Below, piece after piece: positions 50,791 to 63,845 of a DNA stretch of 64,000 nucleotides (position 1 is its first letter; every line of letters begins with the position of its first letter). The notes beneath the pieces are model-generated. The model worked only from the letters and a program-made list of their open reading frames with translations. It did no database searches and was not told the origin of the DNA. The DNA is from Lithospermum erythrorhizon (Eukaryota; Streptophyta; Magnoliopsida; Boraginales; Boraginaceae), in NCBI GenBank assembly GCA_019722365.1, contig JADFUC010000271.1:496001-560000 (forward strand), in the 5' to 3' direction. The position numbers and the translations under genes were made by a program.

Positions 50791-51723
50791 TAATTATTCA
50801 ACAAATCACAATTATGAATAACAACTACTCCGTACAATACTAATACGTCCTTAACTCCGATCCTTATCATGAATGATTCCTTTTCCTCTCTAAGACGGAG
50901 CAAAATTGTATTTTATTTAGTGTAATCAACAATTACCACCTTAAATGTATTTCCTGGAATTTAAAAAATTATTTTTCAAGTTAGTACGGAGTAACACATT
51001 AAGTTATTAATATAACCAAATTCAAGGAAATGCATTTTTGTTTTCAAACTCCATAACAATGTCCTACAATTTTCTATCTTATCACCTCAAACCAATTCAA
51101 ACATGAGTTTATACTATACTATATGAGAGTAATACCTTTTTATTACTAATGATACGTTTTTTAATCAATAGTCTATTTAGTTTTTATATTTATATATATT
51201 CAATGGTCAATACAATTAATTTAAGAATTTAAGTTGAACAAACCAGCAATATAAACTATGCATTAATAAAAGTTATTTAAATACAATTAATTTATGAATA
51301 TAAGTTGAATAATAATCCGTCATTGTGATATATGCCAAAAATGTATTAAGTTAAATGGGATGGATGTAGATGTAAAAAAGATGCTTTGAATCCAACCTGC
51401 TGACCCTTGACATTACTGGTACTACGTACTCATCATGACGTGTTCGCTTGACCTTTTAATAACTGGTCCTATAAGCACACCGAAACAGTCTAGAAATTTG
51501 TTATGCAATTACTATTATAGCCCCTTTATTTACAAGTGTGGTGTTTGAGGAAATTTCATTTAAGGGTAAACTAGTCATTTCACTACTTTTTAGTACTGTT
51601 TGTTTGTGCTTTTAGTTGGTAATCCGACACAGTCGAGACGCTAAATTCTCTCCCTACAGGCTAAATCTAAGCATTTACTTCAAACTTTATTTTCATCCCC
51701 CTCCGGCCCTCCCCCTCCTCTAC

Positions 51724-51731
51724 TTTATATG
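51724..51731 (+). promoter_or_regulatory. TATA-like box of the OSR gene
   Basis: TTTATATG about 100 bases before the ATG at 51830, preceded by a pyrimidine-rich stretch (ccctccggccctccccctcctcta). Confidence 0.4.
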
Positions 51732-51829
51732 CCCCTAACCAAAACCACACACTCTTGAAGAAGTATAGTCAGACAAAGTATTTTATTTAAGAATTGAACC
51801 CAAGAATTTGATTTTTGGATGAGAAGTCA

Positions 51830-52135
51830 ATGGCAATGTACAATAGTCATTTTGGTCGAAATGATGATTTGGTGGGTAGGCATAACAAGAATGAACATCA
51901 AGATATGTTGATGATGAATGCTAAATATTCTTCTTATGGTTGGAGTTGGAGGGCATTAATTTTTATTATTCTTTTTGCGGTGGTTCTTTTGGTTTCGCCG
52001 CTAGCATTGCCACCGCTTCCGCCTCCTCCTCCGGTGCTTCTTCTTGTCCCCGTTGGGATCATGCTGGTTTTACTAGTGTTGGCCTTTTCACCTTCTTATT
52101 CTCCTGAATTAGTTCTGTATAATAACGTTTCCTAG
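51830..52135 (+). CDS. ORGAN-SIZE-RELATED (ARGOS/ARL/OSR-like) membrane protein
   Basis: Small two-pass membrane proteins of ER and other endomembranes that promote organ growth; some dampen ethylene response through RTE1 (family knowledge). One exon, 101 residues from the first in-frame ATG (51830); the frame is open a few codons further up, and an ATG at 51819 lies in another frame. The variable N-terminal half is hydrophilic (residues 1-40). Then comes membrane segment one (about 42-58), the OSR hallmark LPPLPPPP (60-67), membrane segment two (about 69-86, VLLLVPVGIMLVLLVLAF) and a short tail SPSYSPELVLYNNVS. A related, apparently ATG-less copy lies 2.3 kb upstream in the same orientation. 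Which of ARGOS, ARL or OSR1 it corresponds to cannot be decided from the short motif. Confidence 0.88.
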   Translation: MAMYNSHFGRNDDLVGRHNKNEHQDMLMMNAKYSSYGWSWRALIFIILFAVVLLVSPLALPPLPPPPPVLLLVPVGIMLVLLVLAFSPSYSPELVLYNNVS

Positions 52136-52560
52136 AATATCTTAGTTAGCTTAATTTCTTTTTATTTTCAAGGGTCTTAGTTGTTAGTAAAAAATTAGCA
52201 GAGTTAAGTAAATATATTGTAGCTTGCCCAAATTGATTGAGAAGTTGAGTATTATCATCTCTTTTTCACCTGTGACAACTAGTGCTTTATATTATTTCGT
52301 ATGTTAAATTTGCATTGTAAACTTATTATATACGGTCATACATGCAGAGTATTATATTATTCGTAGTAGATTATGAAATTTTGGAAAAATTTAAAATGAT
52401 AAAACTGCAATTTATTTTGAAGAAAATGAATATATACATTCTATAATTTCGAATAAAGTAGATAATAAAAAATTATTATAAATGTGGATTCCGACAATGA
52501 ACATGAACATATGATGAAGCTTTGAATACAAATCGAATAAAACATGCATGCATAACATCG
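52136..52560. other. OSR 3' flank
   Basis: AT-rich sequence holding the OSR 3' UTR; nothing else recognised. Confidence 0.4.
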
Positions 52561-55020
52561 AAAATTTATCAATAAATAATTAAATTAATTAAGACGAATT
52601 AATCAAATTAATTTAAAGTCGAACCACTAAAGAATGTCATGTGGGCGATTAGGGTTACCGATTAAGCCGCCCAGAGGTCGAATCAAGCGCCGGACGAGCG
52701 AGGGGTTCATCAGCTGTAGTTGTCGAAGTCGAAACGAGGGTTTTACTGCGTTAATTAACCTGAAAGTTTGAACTTCGAAATAGGGTTAAAACGGCGCCAT
52801 TAAAAGCGGGAATAAAATTAGAGAACGAAAACCATAATTTTATTGATCAAACTACGCGAGCGGGGCGTTCAGAAGGCACGTGGCTGAAATGAAGAATACA
52901 TAAACAACGGGGTTTAAAATGAAGAATGCACAAGTTTTTGTGGTTCAAATCAAGTCTCCATGAGTTATGTGGTTAGTATTGATTGAAGTTGTGTGGGTGA
53001 CACCATTCATGGCTCCAAAGTTCGGGATCGATATGAAAATCTTTGGCGCAAAAGAGCAGGAGCATGCTTCCCGATTCAAAGGGGTGCCTATAATTCTTGG
53101 CCGTAGAAATTAGAATTATCAGAGCGGTTCGGATCTTGCGTCGAAATTGGCAGTCGAATCGATCCACGCAGGGAAATCGAGCGGTCAAATCAGGAAGCCC
53201 AGCGTTTGAAATTTAAAATGTTGGAAATCGGTAGAATTGATTCCGCTTTTATTATGCCGATTTCTGCGACAATTGTGTAGCCAGATTCATTTAAAGGGTT
53301 GGTTAAATGTGATTCTTGAAGCTTTAGTGTTCACGCTTAGTAATTGTATATTACTAGTGTGGGTTCTCATGATAATTTAAGGGGTTATGAAGCGGAATTC
53401 TTTATGTCTTCTTCGTTAATCGTTATAATAATAGTAATTAATTGATTATTATTATTATACAATTTCTTATTATCACGGTACCAAACTCCAGCCTGATGAT
53501 ATTAGAATAATATTCGTGAATGAAATTCGCTTGAGACTTGTATATTGAGAGATGTATCTCTCGATATTTATATATTTGTCAAAATATATTGATGACATCC
53601 AAATTGGAAGTTAAAAACACGGATTTAATCAATTAAGCGGTGAAATATTAATGAATAACTTGATAAAATCGTTCGATGATAGTGACTCGTTAGTATTTTT
53701 AATTGACTTGTTAAGTTGAATTAAAATCTTGACTTCATTGTGACTCGTTGTTTGATTGAAATTAAATAGCGATTACGAGGTAAGTTAACGAGTTAAAGCG
53801 ATTAGAAGCGTTTGGTAAAACTATAAATACCCTACCGTTTTGACCACGAAATTCCTTAGACAAAATCCCAACATATACACAAAACCCTAAGAAAATTCGA
53901 GGAGAAACGATTTTGAAATTTCTAAGTTAAATATTTGAAGACCGCCGTGGAAACATCACGTGGTGGTTGGAAAACACCTCAGGTGGCCATAATAGGAAGG
54001 CTTGAGGTGGGATTGTGCACAAGCGCTGATAGCAGCGAGTTTGAAGCGAAATCTTATGAAATTTGGCTTAAAATTTTCAGAGCACGAATATTCGAGTTAA
54101 GCTATAACTTTGATTATTCAAAAACTTGGATGAACACTTGATAAATTTGAGTTTGATTCATCCAAATCTAGATATAGGAATAAAGCGAGCGTTCGGTCTT
54201 ATAAGCTGGATTTTAGGCGGGAAGCTTGAGGCTGCTAGGCCACATCTAGTTGACCCCGATGTCGTCAGCAAGGTTAGAATGTTCGCGCCATCACCGGAAT
54301 TATCATTTCTACAATGAGAAGGCTGCTTAAGGCGGTTGTAGTAAAATTTAAGTGACATAAGCTTAAATCAAGTGGCCCCGAATGCCATTTAAGTCATTGA
54401 ATAAATGTCGCTTAGTCATTCTACATTGATAGGCTGTAAGGCATTATCTTCTGGCCGATAAGCTTAGCGTTCTTTATTGACACTTCTTGTATCGCTCATC
54501 TTATTTCGAGTTTGGAGTGCTGCCAATCAGTGTCGTATCGATCTGTTTAGGCTACAATAAATCAGGTAATAAGTATTAAGGCCTTAAATTCCCATACATA
54601 AAAGAGATTGAATCCCATGGTCCTGGCAGTAAAACTTTGAGAGGGCTGTGGGTTATCCATTCTGATGCACAAGCGGGCTTTTCAAAAGCGAAGTCCGCAG
54701 CGCAAGCGTTTGCGATAAGTCAAAGTGAGAGTAAAGAAAATAGACCCGAATCGAGTCCATACGACCAACATGTGAATCTGTTCTTAGAAATAAGCTCGGG
54801 CCCGTATCGTCATAAACCCGTCTCGAGTCATCAGGGCTAATACATCTATCCCATTTCGCCCAGGAGCTATAAATCAAATCAGCCAAATCAAATCAAATTG
54901 ACTCGAGCAGTGAAGCTTGTCGAGGCTGAAATCAGCGTTTCACAAATGTCCGTGAATGTACAGGGATTATAGTTTGGACAATCGATAAATGCTTCGATTT
55001 AATAAGCGCGTGTCTGTGAG
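52560..55020 (+). mobile_element. Decayed LTR-retrotransposon-like block (copy one)
   Basis: Long GC-richer, stop-ridden sequence. The stretch around 53220-53540 is repeated, inverted and diverged, at about 57230-57540 (shared anchors: cattta..gg.tt..gttaaatg.gatt, gtatattact, ggttctcatgataattt, ttattattatacaa). A TATA-like 'ctataaataccctacc' near 53821 followed by 'aaaccctaag' suits an LTR promoter region. No protein domain could be read, so the class is inferred. Confidence 0.45.
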
Positions 55021-56500
55021 GAATTTCCTCTGATGAATTTTTATTTTTGTATTTCTATCATAAATAATAAAATTCTTCTTTGAAATACCACGTCTTATCA
55101 TAAATGAAAAGGTGGTATGTAATAAGACCAAATACATGTTAATACTCAGTATTAATTATTTTTTGTTATATTTATAATTAATTAAACTATGGATGGAGTA
55201 GTATTTAGGAACAAAATTTTATTTCAAATATGGCAATTATTTTGTATTTGATTGATTAATAACAAATCAAGTTGGAACTACAGCAAAACACAGAGCTTTG
55301 GAAAGGAGGAAAAAATGTCGGGCTTTGAAAAAGCAAAGGCATGCAGGCTAGTGTCAAAGTGGATTATGTTCAACACTTGGCATAAAGGTATTGCTCAAAT
55401 TGGAATACATTGTGCAAATAAGATTCAAGTGTATTTGGACACTAAACATGGTTAATTATTAATTTGAATTCAGTGTACTTTATTTACAATATTCTTTCCT
55501 TTTCTTTTTACTTGTATTTTTGTCTAATTTTTTTTTAAGGTATTTTTCTTTCTAATATAGAAATTATAAATTTTATTTTAATATATTTTTTATCTATTTT
55601 TTTGTTATTAAATTATCGGCCGTCGATAGTCGGTTTTAATTAATTGTCGTTTCACATTTTGATGTAATTTTTTATTACTTTTTCGTTTTTTAAGGAAATT
55701 AAAGACGATTAAAAGAGGATGGAAGTAATATTTTTTGTATTATGTCAGTAAAAGCAAGTGAAGTTGGTTGGTTGACTTGTTGGAAGTAGATGTGATAATC
55801 CACCTCCCCAATTTGCAATCGACTATTTAATTGTTTGTCATAGAAAATAATTTTGGTATTTTTCATTCTCTACATGAAGGGAAGTTGGCTGTTGATCTGG
55901 AGTGCTTCTCAAAATTTGATTGGTTTTAAGTGACGTTTCATTGTTTAATAATAGGCGTTCAGGATTTACATCATATAGATTTAATGACTTTAATAAACGG
56001 TGAGAGTTTGAAATGAATAGAAAAATTAATATTATGACCAAGCTAAGCCGTCATGCTCTAGTGGCAAGTGGCCTAGACATACAGAGGCTATTGTTGTATA
56101 GGTTAGCTGCAGTCTATGAACACAGCCTACAGAACGATAAGATTCATGAGTATTTGGACGCTGTTTTTGGGCAATAAATTGACAATTCTGCCAATTTTAG
56201 AAATCATATGATGGCTTCATTATTGCTTCATACAGAGTACTAAAAAAACTACATCAGCCATCTTTTTTACATAGATAGTCCTGTTTTGATTTGAGGTTTT
56301 AGACTATTCTTCTTAAAGTGATGAAATTACATGATAAATAGAAAAATTTAATTTTTTTAGTAATAGTTGATTGTTTACATTTTAATACTCGCTTAGTTTT
56401 TTTAGTTATCGTTTTATAAACTTTATAAACTTAGATTAAGAAAAAAAGCAAAGAAAGTAGTGAAAAAGTCACATTGAAAATATAAAATAGCAATCAATTA
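55020..56500. other. Intergenic, short ORFs only
   Basis: AT-rich. It contains an unrecognised ORF from an ATG at 55315 (stop 55453) and a 47-codon ORF (56034-56177, MTKLSRHALVASG... to a TAA), neither like a known family. MITE-like end 'ggatggagtagta' near 55190. Confidence 0.3.
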
Positions 56501-56519
56501 GAAACGAATGTCGTTGGTT

Positions 56520-57540
56520 AGTTGTGTTAGAATCTAGTATGAATTTAGATTTGTGATAATAATAGGAATTAAATGCATCAGGATCTGAAATGAGTATAGG
56601 TAATCTAAAACACATAAAATAAATGTATGAAAAGCGAGAATCGCTACGTTCAATGAGGCGAATGAGCGTCTACGATGTCTTATAGCGTGAAATCCGCTAA
56701 AATCTGCCACGATCGCATTCGGCAGCCGAAATGATGTCTCTAGATTAGCAAAGCGAGCCAAGTGCTTGAAGCAGCAGAGTTGAAAGATGAAATAGGGAGT
56801 GGAAGAAAAACTTCTTCCAGTGCTCCGTGAAGAGCGGCGCATATTTTTTGAGAGAGGTGGAGGTTTTCATGATTAGCACATGTGAGCGAAGCCTAATCCT
56901 CTTTCCATCTGAGAGTCACAGCCCCAAAACGTTAAGCAGGCTGGATGAAATCGGTTTGGCTTTCGTTAAGCTTCAGTGGAGCCGTTATGAACTTCTAATT
57001 GAATTAAAATGACCAGGTTGCTTAGTGAGTTGTTATTTTAATTAAGCTTATGAGTCGATTAAAATACAGTCATTGCTCGGACTCTTATAGAGTTAGTAAG
57101 TATTCGATCACCAAATTAGCAATTGATTAAAGCTTTGCAAGTTAACGGGTGATGTTGCATTCAACGTATATATTTACGACAAATATGTAAAATACCCGAA
57201 ATCGTTTACCGATATCACGTCTAATTTAATTTTACGTTAAGTGAAATATTATTCGAATATCATTGTATTGTGACATACAGAACAGGATAATAGTAAGTTG
57301 TATAATAATAATTTGATAGATTCTTATTATTATAATGAGTAAAGAGATCCCCAGCGATATTTCATAGCATAAATTATCATGAGAACCAGCGGTAGTAATA
57401 TACGTTACTAAGGTGAGCGCTAAGTTACAGTAATCGCATTTAACAAAAGCCGTTAAATGAATTGATGCAACGATAATTAAGCGGCCGGGCGTAATAAGAG
57501 GAGTCAATTACCGTTTGATTTCCGGCAGGGTTTAATACAT
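56520..57540 (-). mobile_element. Decayed LTR-retrotransposon-like block (copy two, inverted)
   Basis: The reverse complement of 57230-57540 aligns with 53220-53540 (see copy one). The rest (56520-57200) is GC-richer, with many stops, and probably belongs to the same family. Confidence 0.45.
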
Positions 57541-58325
57541 TTCCAGAAAAAATAGTCGAAATGCGTTGAAAATGTAAAAATAGTATTTATTATGCTAAAG
57601 CGACAACTATAAAAAACAAATTTTTTTGCCAAAGCGACAACTATAAAAAATGGAGGGAGTATACATTTTCCTGATCGATGTAGCTTTTTATCATTTACAA
57701 TATAGTTTTTACAATCACGATATAGATTTTATTTATATAAAATCGTTTTAAATACAATAAACGATAAATACATTTTGAAACGGAAAAATTATAATTTCAT
57801 GTGTATTTGAGTGTAAATTATATAGCCATCTTTTTTACATGCACATTTTGTTTTGTGGAATATAGTGCATCGACTAAATTTAAGTACTCAGCTACAACTC
57901 TGATTTTAAGCTTAGGTAACGGTGCTTAGATAAGCAGCTTTTTCATATGCTATCTAGAGAATTGGATATCTTACACTAAGCGTATACAAATCCAATTAAA
58001 AAAGAACAAAAAGAAAAAAGAAAAAAATAGGTTAGATGTCGAGGAAAAAAAAGCTATCCCCAGCCAAAGGCATCTTAAATAGCAACATCCAGTAGTGTTA
58101 TTACAAAAGTGTTAAATAAAATTATTATAAATAGTTAATAATTAGATTGCCTTGAAGAATATTCTAGTATTACCTAATAAAATCATTGTAAATAATTAAT
58201 TATTACATAGCGCTTTTAAGGTAACTTTCAAATGTGGCGTATTCACTATAAAGTGCTATTGAAGTAGACTCGAAAATAAATCCGCTTGTTGATATCTACA
58301 GAATCTAGCACAAACAAAATTGGAA

Positions 58326-58326
58326 T

Positions 58327-58360
<34 letters not shown>

Positions 58361-58367
58361 TGTGGCC

Positions 58368-58405
<38 letters not shown>

Positions 58406-58550
58406 TAACAAGAATAATAGTAATAATAATATAGTAACTAGTAATAATAATAATACTATTAATAATAATAATTAAATAACAAATAATCAAAATAATAGTT
58501 ATAATAATAATAATGATGATAATAATAATAATAATAATAATAATAAGTAG
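58326..58550. repeat. Long interrupted (AAT)n microsatellite
   Basis: Over 200 bp of AAT units with short interruptions (tgtggcc, aacaataac, gatgat). Confidence 0.95.
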
Positions 58551-58859
58551 TAACTTTAACTAAGCCGAGAATAAAAAATGTGTAATTTTGGAAGGATAAG
58601 TGATATGTGACCAATTATGGAACGAGATGTATGTAGAGATTTAGGCTTTTATAGGCAGGTTTGATTAAGAGAAAAAAATTAAGTTAAGAATTTTAACTTA
58701 AAAATCTCTTAAGGATTTGGATAAGATATTATTTTATTTTGTACTTAAAATAATTAGTTAACAGACAAACTTAATAAAAAAATATTGAATTAATTAAGTT
58801 TAAATTCTTACAGGCGTTATATAAACATAAGCCTTATGTATCGGCTTATGACCTCATGG

Positions 58860-61800
58860 CGCTATTTAGTGCTCGATTTACATGGCGATTACAAAGTGTT
58901 GGCGCAAATTAAAAAGCATGTGCAGTGTCAAAACTTCCTCTGAAGTACTTTATAAAGCGCTTCTTTAACATAAAGCGCTATGGTTAGAAAGAAGGCGTGA
59001 AGATTACGATGGATGGTGAAGAAACCTGACCGCCAAATGCAGATGATGAACACACGCCAGCCCAACTTGTAATGCCCGGTGAGAAGAGTATGTAAATTTC
59101 TCGAAAGAGTTGAGGCCTTACAAGTAGGGGACTGAACTCAAAGATGGTTTCATCACGGGAAGTTCGGTACCTAACATGGTTGGCTGACGTAGTCTGGGTT
59201 AAGAAGAAAAATGGACAAATCATGGTGTCGTGGACTTAGAGGCTTGGTATTAGAGATGACAGTACCGAGGTTAATGATAAGGCGCACAGCGAGAGCCACG
59301 AGGCGCAAAGGTTCTGGATGGATGCGTCAAGATACAACCCGGATCGGACACGAGGCCTAACGTTCATGAATGGATCGTCGGGATACAACGGAATCGGGAT
59401 CGGCAAAGATGAGAGTTCATGGCCACAAAAGGGGTGTGCATTATAAAGTCTAAAATTGCCACGATTAAAAATCTTTGGTGCCTCTAAAGGTGTTCAAATG
59501 ATGTCTTTCAAGCATTAGAATGCCCGTGTTGGCGTCAGTGGTTTAATTCAGCCTTGATAAGTGGTATCCCCAGATTTGAATGGGCATTATGGGTCAAATA
59601 GGAACACACTTTCAGTGTTGCTTTAAAAAATTAAAGGCTTCGTGGTTGGGAACATGGGATCGAAATCGAGCAACGAAGATTGATGCCCGTCAGCGACCAC
59701 GAGGAACCACGTAAATTTTAGGCTGCCGAGGGGGGGGTTGAACTCAAATCTTCTTTTCTTAGGGTGTCGTTAAAATTACATTGTCAACTTAACATTAAAA
59801 TTAAACTTGGGTGGTAGTTGTCATAAATATCTTTTCAATCTTTGATGGGAGATTCATAGGAACTTGGTCATAACTTAGGTGCCATGAAATACTTTTGGAA
59901 ATGACTGTTTGAGTCAGTATTCAGTTCGGCATTTTAGAGATAACTTTCAAATTTGATTAGCAGGGGGCTTGTCCCGTTTGGTGACGTGTATTCGGTTATT
60001 CTTTAATAAGTTCAGCGCTTAAAATGTTAGTCGGGGATGTTGGAGGCTAAATGGATGAATCTATGACATGAGAAACTTGCCCCTGAGGCTGGTGAACTGC
60101 TTTCATTTGTTGTAAGGGAAACTACACTCAGTATGTTGTGGTTTTGTGTAAATGTGGCACTATGATTGTCATTTTTAAAATGGGATGAGTCATTCAATTC
60201 TGAAGTGATTTGATTAAATGGTTAGAGTCTCATGCAGTAAGTGGGGTGTCATTTCGTTTAGAATTAGGCGAAGCGATCTTGTTTTGAAAGAAGATTCTTC
60301 AGGACTTGTCGAGAGGGTTCTGGTCACGCGATGGTCGAAACCTAAGCCGAGACCCCCGAATACCGATAGAGGTCTGATGATCGAGACCGACCTCTCGATA
60401 GATCTGGGCGAGAACATGACCGGTTGCCCAACAGGGGAGCATCGAAGTTTTAGTACCGATGGGGTCCTTGATCTTGACATTTTGCGACTTTTGATTTTGT
60501 GCACACTATATAAACTTCTTCCTTTTTAAAACAAAACAACTTTTAGTATTCTTTTTGACCTAATTTACGAGCAATTAATTCCTTGAATTCAAAAGGCGAA
60601 AGTGTAACTCTACGTTTAAGTATTGTTATCTTTTTGTAGAAATTCAATCACTGGTTATTTAAAATTGTATCATCTGAAATCATTTGAAATCTAAAGAGGC
60701 GTTCTTGGGTTCCCCAATCTAAGTTGATTAGGAGTTGAAATCATAGTGGGTAGCTTGGGTCGCTTAGTTGGAGGCCTAAGTGTTTGATAATAGTCTTGAG
60801 AGAGAAGTTTGTGTGTATTCAAACATTTCTTTAGCGCTGAGTTTATCTTTGCCAAAATCCCCGAGGTTGGAAAGCCGGCCAGTGAAGGTAGGCTCAGTTA
60901 AAGAAATAAATCTGTGTGACTAATGTTTTCTCTTTCTTTACTTTCAGTATTAACATTATTATAGTTATTATTTTGATTGTTAAATTGTTAACTAATGCAT
61001 CAAAGGTTTGGGTAATAGGTTTATCGTTAGTAACTTTTATTTAAGAACATTTACATTCATTTGGCATTATTAAATTAAAACAAAAAGTTAATAAAGCAAC
61101 TTAAAACCTTATTCGCTTCCCCCTACAGGTTATATCTAGAATTTAGCAATTGCAATCTTTTCGGGTTGAGTGAGGGTAAGATTAGGGCCTTCGAGGAGGT
61201 GCTGAGCTAGGTCGTCTCATTTAGCACAGCAATGTCGAGATAGCAGGTTTGGTGGGGAAATCACAGGCGCTGATCATAATGCTTTGTGGTGGTTTTGCTT
61301 TCTCTCTTTGTAGTATTGACATGAACAAAGTGGGGTTCTTGATTCAGAATAGATTTTGATCGGCCTTGGTGTTTCTCACGTCAGATTCTTGCGTGCTTGG
61401 TATTAATTTGAAGTGTAGAGACTGGCTGATGCATCATTATGGATCGAGGTTTTCTTAGTAGCGATATTATAGCCTTGACATGTCCATTGAGCAGCTAGGG
61501 TAGTTTCTAGTGCCTTTATCACCGAATCTGTTTGTTTTCCCGGGGTTCGTTCCCAGCAGGATTTAAAACGCCGAATTATGATGAGACTGCTTTGTGAATC
61601 TTAACTTTGAGATGCTTTAACAGGTTTGATGTTTGGAGTGGAAGGATGTTTACAACGGATCGTGGCAATCTATAAACGTTAACTATAAGACTTCGTTAGT
61701 GTAGCTTGCTCACTTAAAGGTGGTTTATTATGAGTGTAAATGCTTAACTTTGTGGCGGTCAGGAGACTTGTTGAAGCTGACTGTCATACTTAGTCTTCTA

Positions 61801-62760
61801 CGGTAGTGAGTCTTAAATCGACTTGACATATAGAGTTTCTGGTCACCATCATTAAAGTCGACCCGTGATTTCCCAGGATAAGCTTGATCTCCCAAAGCCG
61901 GAGTACGCTGATCTCGGTGGGTTGGATGATGATGAGGTTGTGTGGTTTGAAGAGACCTGTCTTCTTCCCGAGGTAGTACCCGTTCTTTGAGATCTGTGTC
62001 CATTCTATTTGAATGGCAGTATTTTTCAATGGGATTACTTTTAGTATCCCTGTAATCTTCTACGAAGTTGGGCTCACATTAGCCTGTTGCCTCGCCGAAG
62101 ATTCGACTTTTGACTCACCCAGGAGTTACATGAGTTTTGCTTTAAATTGACTCGTGACATCGCGGGATATCGAAATCAAGGAAGGAATATTCACTTTTTA
62201 CTGCGTCTCATAGCGTGAGGCGTCGTTCCTTCCCCAAAGTCCAGGGAGCCCGCCACGGACGCTTCTTGGTTTTGAGTGAAGCTTTTTTGTTGTTTAAGAG
62301 TCGCTTGGAATTGTGCTTCTTTCTTTTAGTTGGACGCCTTTTCTTTCTTTGGTAAGGGACACGTGCCGCTTTATTTGCGGCTTGATGTTGAAACCACGCC
62401 ATTGTGCTTTCTTCTTTGCCAGTTCTTCGAATGTCACAGGAGATATTCACTTGCATGATGTCACTGAAGTCCAGTACATTCTGAATCGCATGGCGATGGT
62501 GTGATGACCTTTGAAAGTGTCATTTCCCTTGAGTTGATTTCTCACTAGTTGATGAAGTCTGTAAGCGCTCTTATTTTCTTTTGTTTTGTGGCGATTGAAA
62601 CTCCATCATTACTAGCTTACCCACTCTTACGTCTTGAAGAAGCGGTTGAGGAGTCGCTTCCAGTTGAGCTCGGAAATTTATCTATGGGCGTACTCGAAGT
62701 CGATATACTAGTCGAATACACATTCAGGAATTGGAATTTGTGATACTACTTATGTTCAAT
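58860..62760 (+). mobile_element. Decayed Ty3/gypsy-type retrotransposon
   Basis: At 59156-59215 the plus strand encodes REVRYLTWLADVVWVKKKNG, matching the reverse-transcriptase block of plant Ty3/gypsy elements (family form: REV.YPTWLANVV.VKKKNGK). The next codons run into stops, and the following DLNKA..PLP block is not readable. Further along, a GC-richer part with 'cactatataaacttcttcc' (about 60505) looks like an LTR promoter. The remainder (61-62.7 kb) is of the same composition but unreadable. Limits are set by composition and are approximate. No gag, protease or integrase could be identified. Confidence 0.6.
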
Positions 62761-63296
62761 TTTTCGTCAGGAAGTTATAATTAAATTATAGTTCGATTTC
62801 GTTGTTGTGTGTGTGGCCTCTTAGGCTCAGTAGAAATTAGTAATATAGTAATTTGTCTGGCTTGAATATCGTATTAATATATGAATTATAGGCGGATTAA
62901 ATGGCCGTAGCCTTTTTGTCAAATCTAGATTCTTATAATATATTAGTATTAAAGCGTTAACGTATATATAGAACGATATTATTTAAATGTAAATCGTTAA
63001 TGTTGATCTAATTGACGGGTATATGTTATGAGATATAACATCTAAATAATTTCAAATATTTTCATCGCGTATTATAGTAATTAGTGACATAATATCCAAA
63101 CCAACTAGAAAATAAATGATTTTTCACTACTTTTAGTATTAACATGACATACAAAGTTTTGCCAGAATTTTTATACTAAAAATGCTCTTGACACGTTCTT
63201 TAGAATCAGTTTAATATAATAATATATTTCCATATCCTAAATATTAAAATCACATGAAATGGCAATAACAATACAATAAATTTATAAATTTTTACC
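62760..63296. other. AT-rich, nothing recognised
   Basis: No ORF, RNA or repeat that I can support. Confidence 0.4.
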
Positions 63297-63845
63297 TCCA
63301 TTTTGAGAAATTTGGAAGATTACCACAGGTCAACACACTTTTTTAATTTTTAGCATACTTAATTTTTTTTTGCTATAATATTACATCTTCTCCCCAAACA
63401 GACATAAATACCCTCCTTTATTCATCATCTTTCTTAACGCTTTCCGCCGCCTACTACTCACTATCTTTATCCCACTACGCCGACAAAAAACATTCCATTC
63501 ATACCCTCTTTGTCTCATACCCCCAGCTACTCCTTTGACTGCAAAGTCAATTCCTCCTTTTCAATTTGGGGGGGGGGCTAGATGGTCGCAATTTGGTGTT
63601 GCAGTCTTTGGTGGGGAGTAAGTGAAGTGGGTAAGGGTGGTAGGGAAGAAGGGGAAGAGTAGGGAAGTGGAGGTTGGACAAGGTGGTGGTGGTGGTGGTG
63701 AAGAAGGAGAAAAAGAAAGAGGGGGAATAAAGGAGGGCATTTTTGTCTTTTCAAAAAAAAGTGTGGTATTGTTGCAAAACGCCAAATATGCTAAAAATTA
63801 GAACAAATGGTCAAACCATGGTAGTCTTAGAATTTTACTCAATTA
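63297..63845. mobile_element. Fold-back/MULE-type inverted-repeat element
   Basis: The ends form long imperfect inverted repeats: the left gives ttttgagaaatttggaag, attacc, aatttttagcata and taccctcctttattc; the right, reversed, gives attgagtaaaattctaag, actacc, aatttttagcata and tgccctcctttattc. Each arm is over 100 bp. The interior is pyrimidine-rich on one side and purine-rich on the other (ggtggtggtggtgg near 63690). It has no coding capacity beyond a low-complexity minus-strand ORF. Long arms without a transposase suit a MULE-MITE or fold-back element. Ends approximate. Confidence 0.6.
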
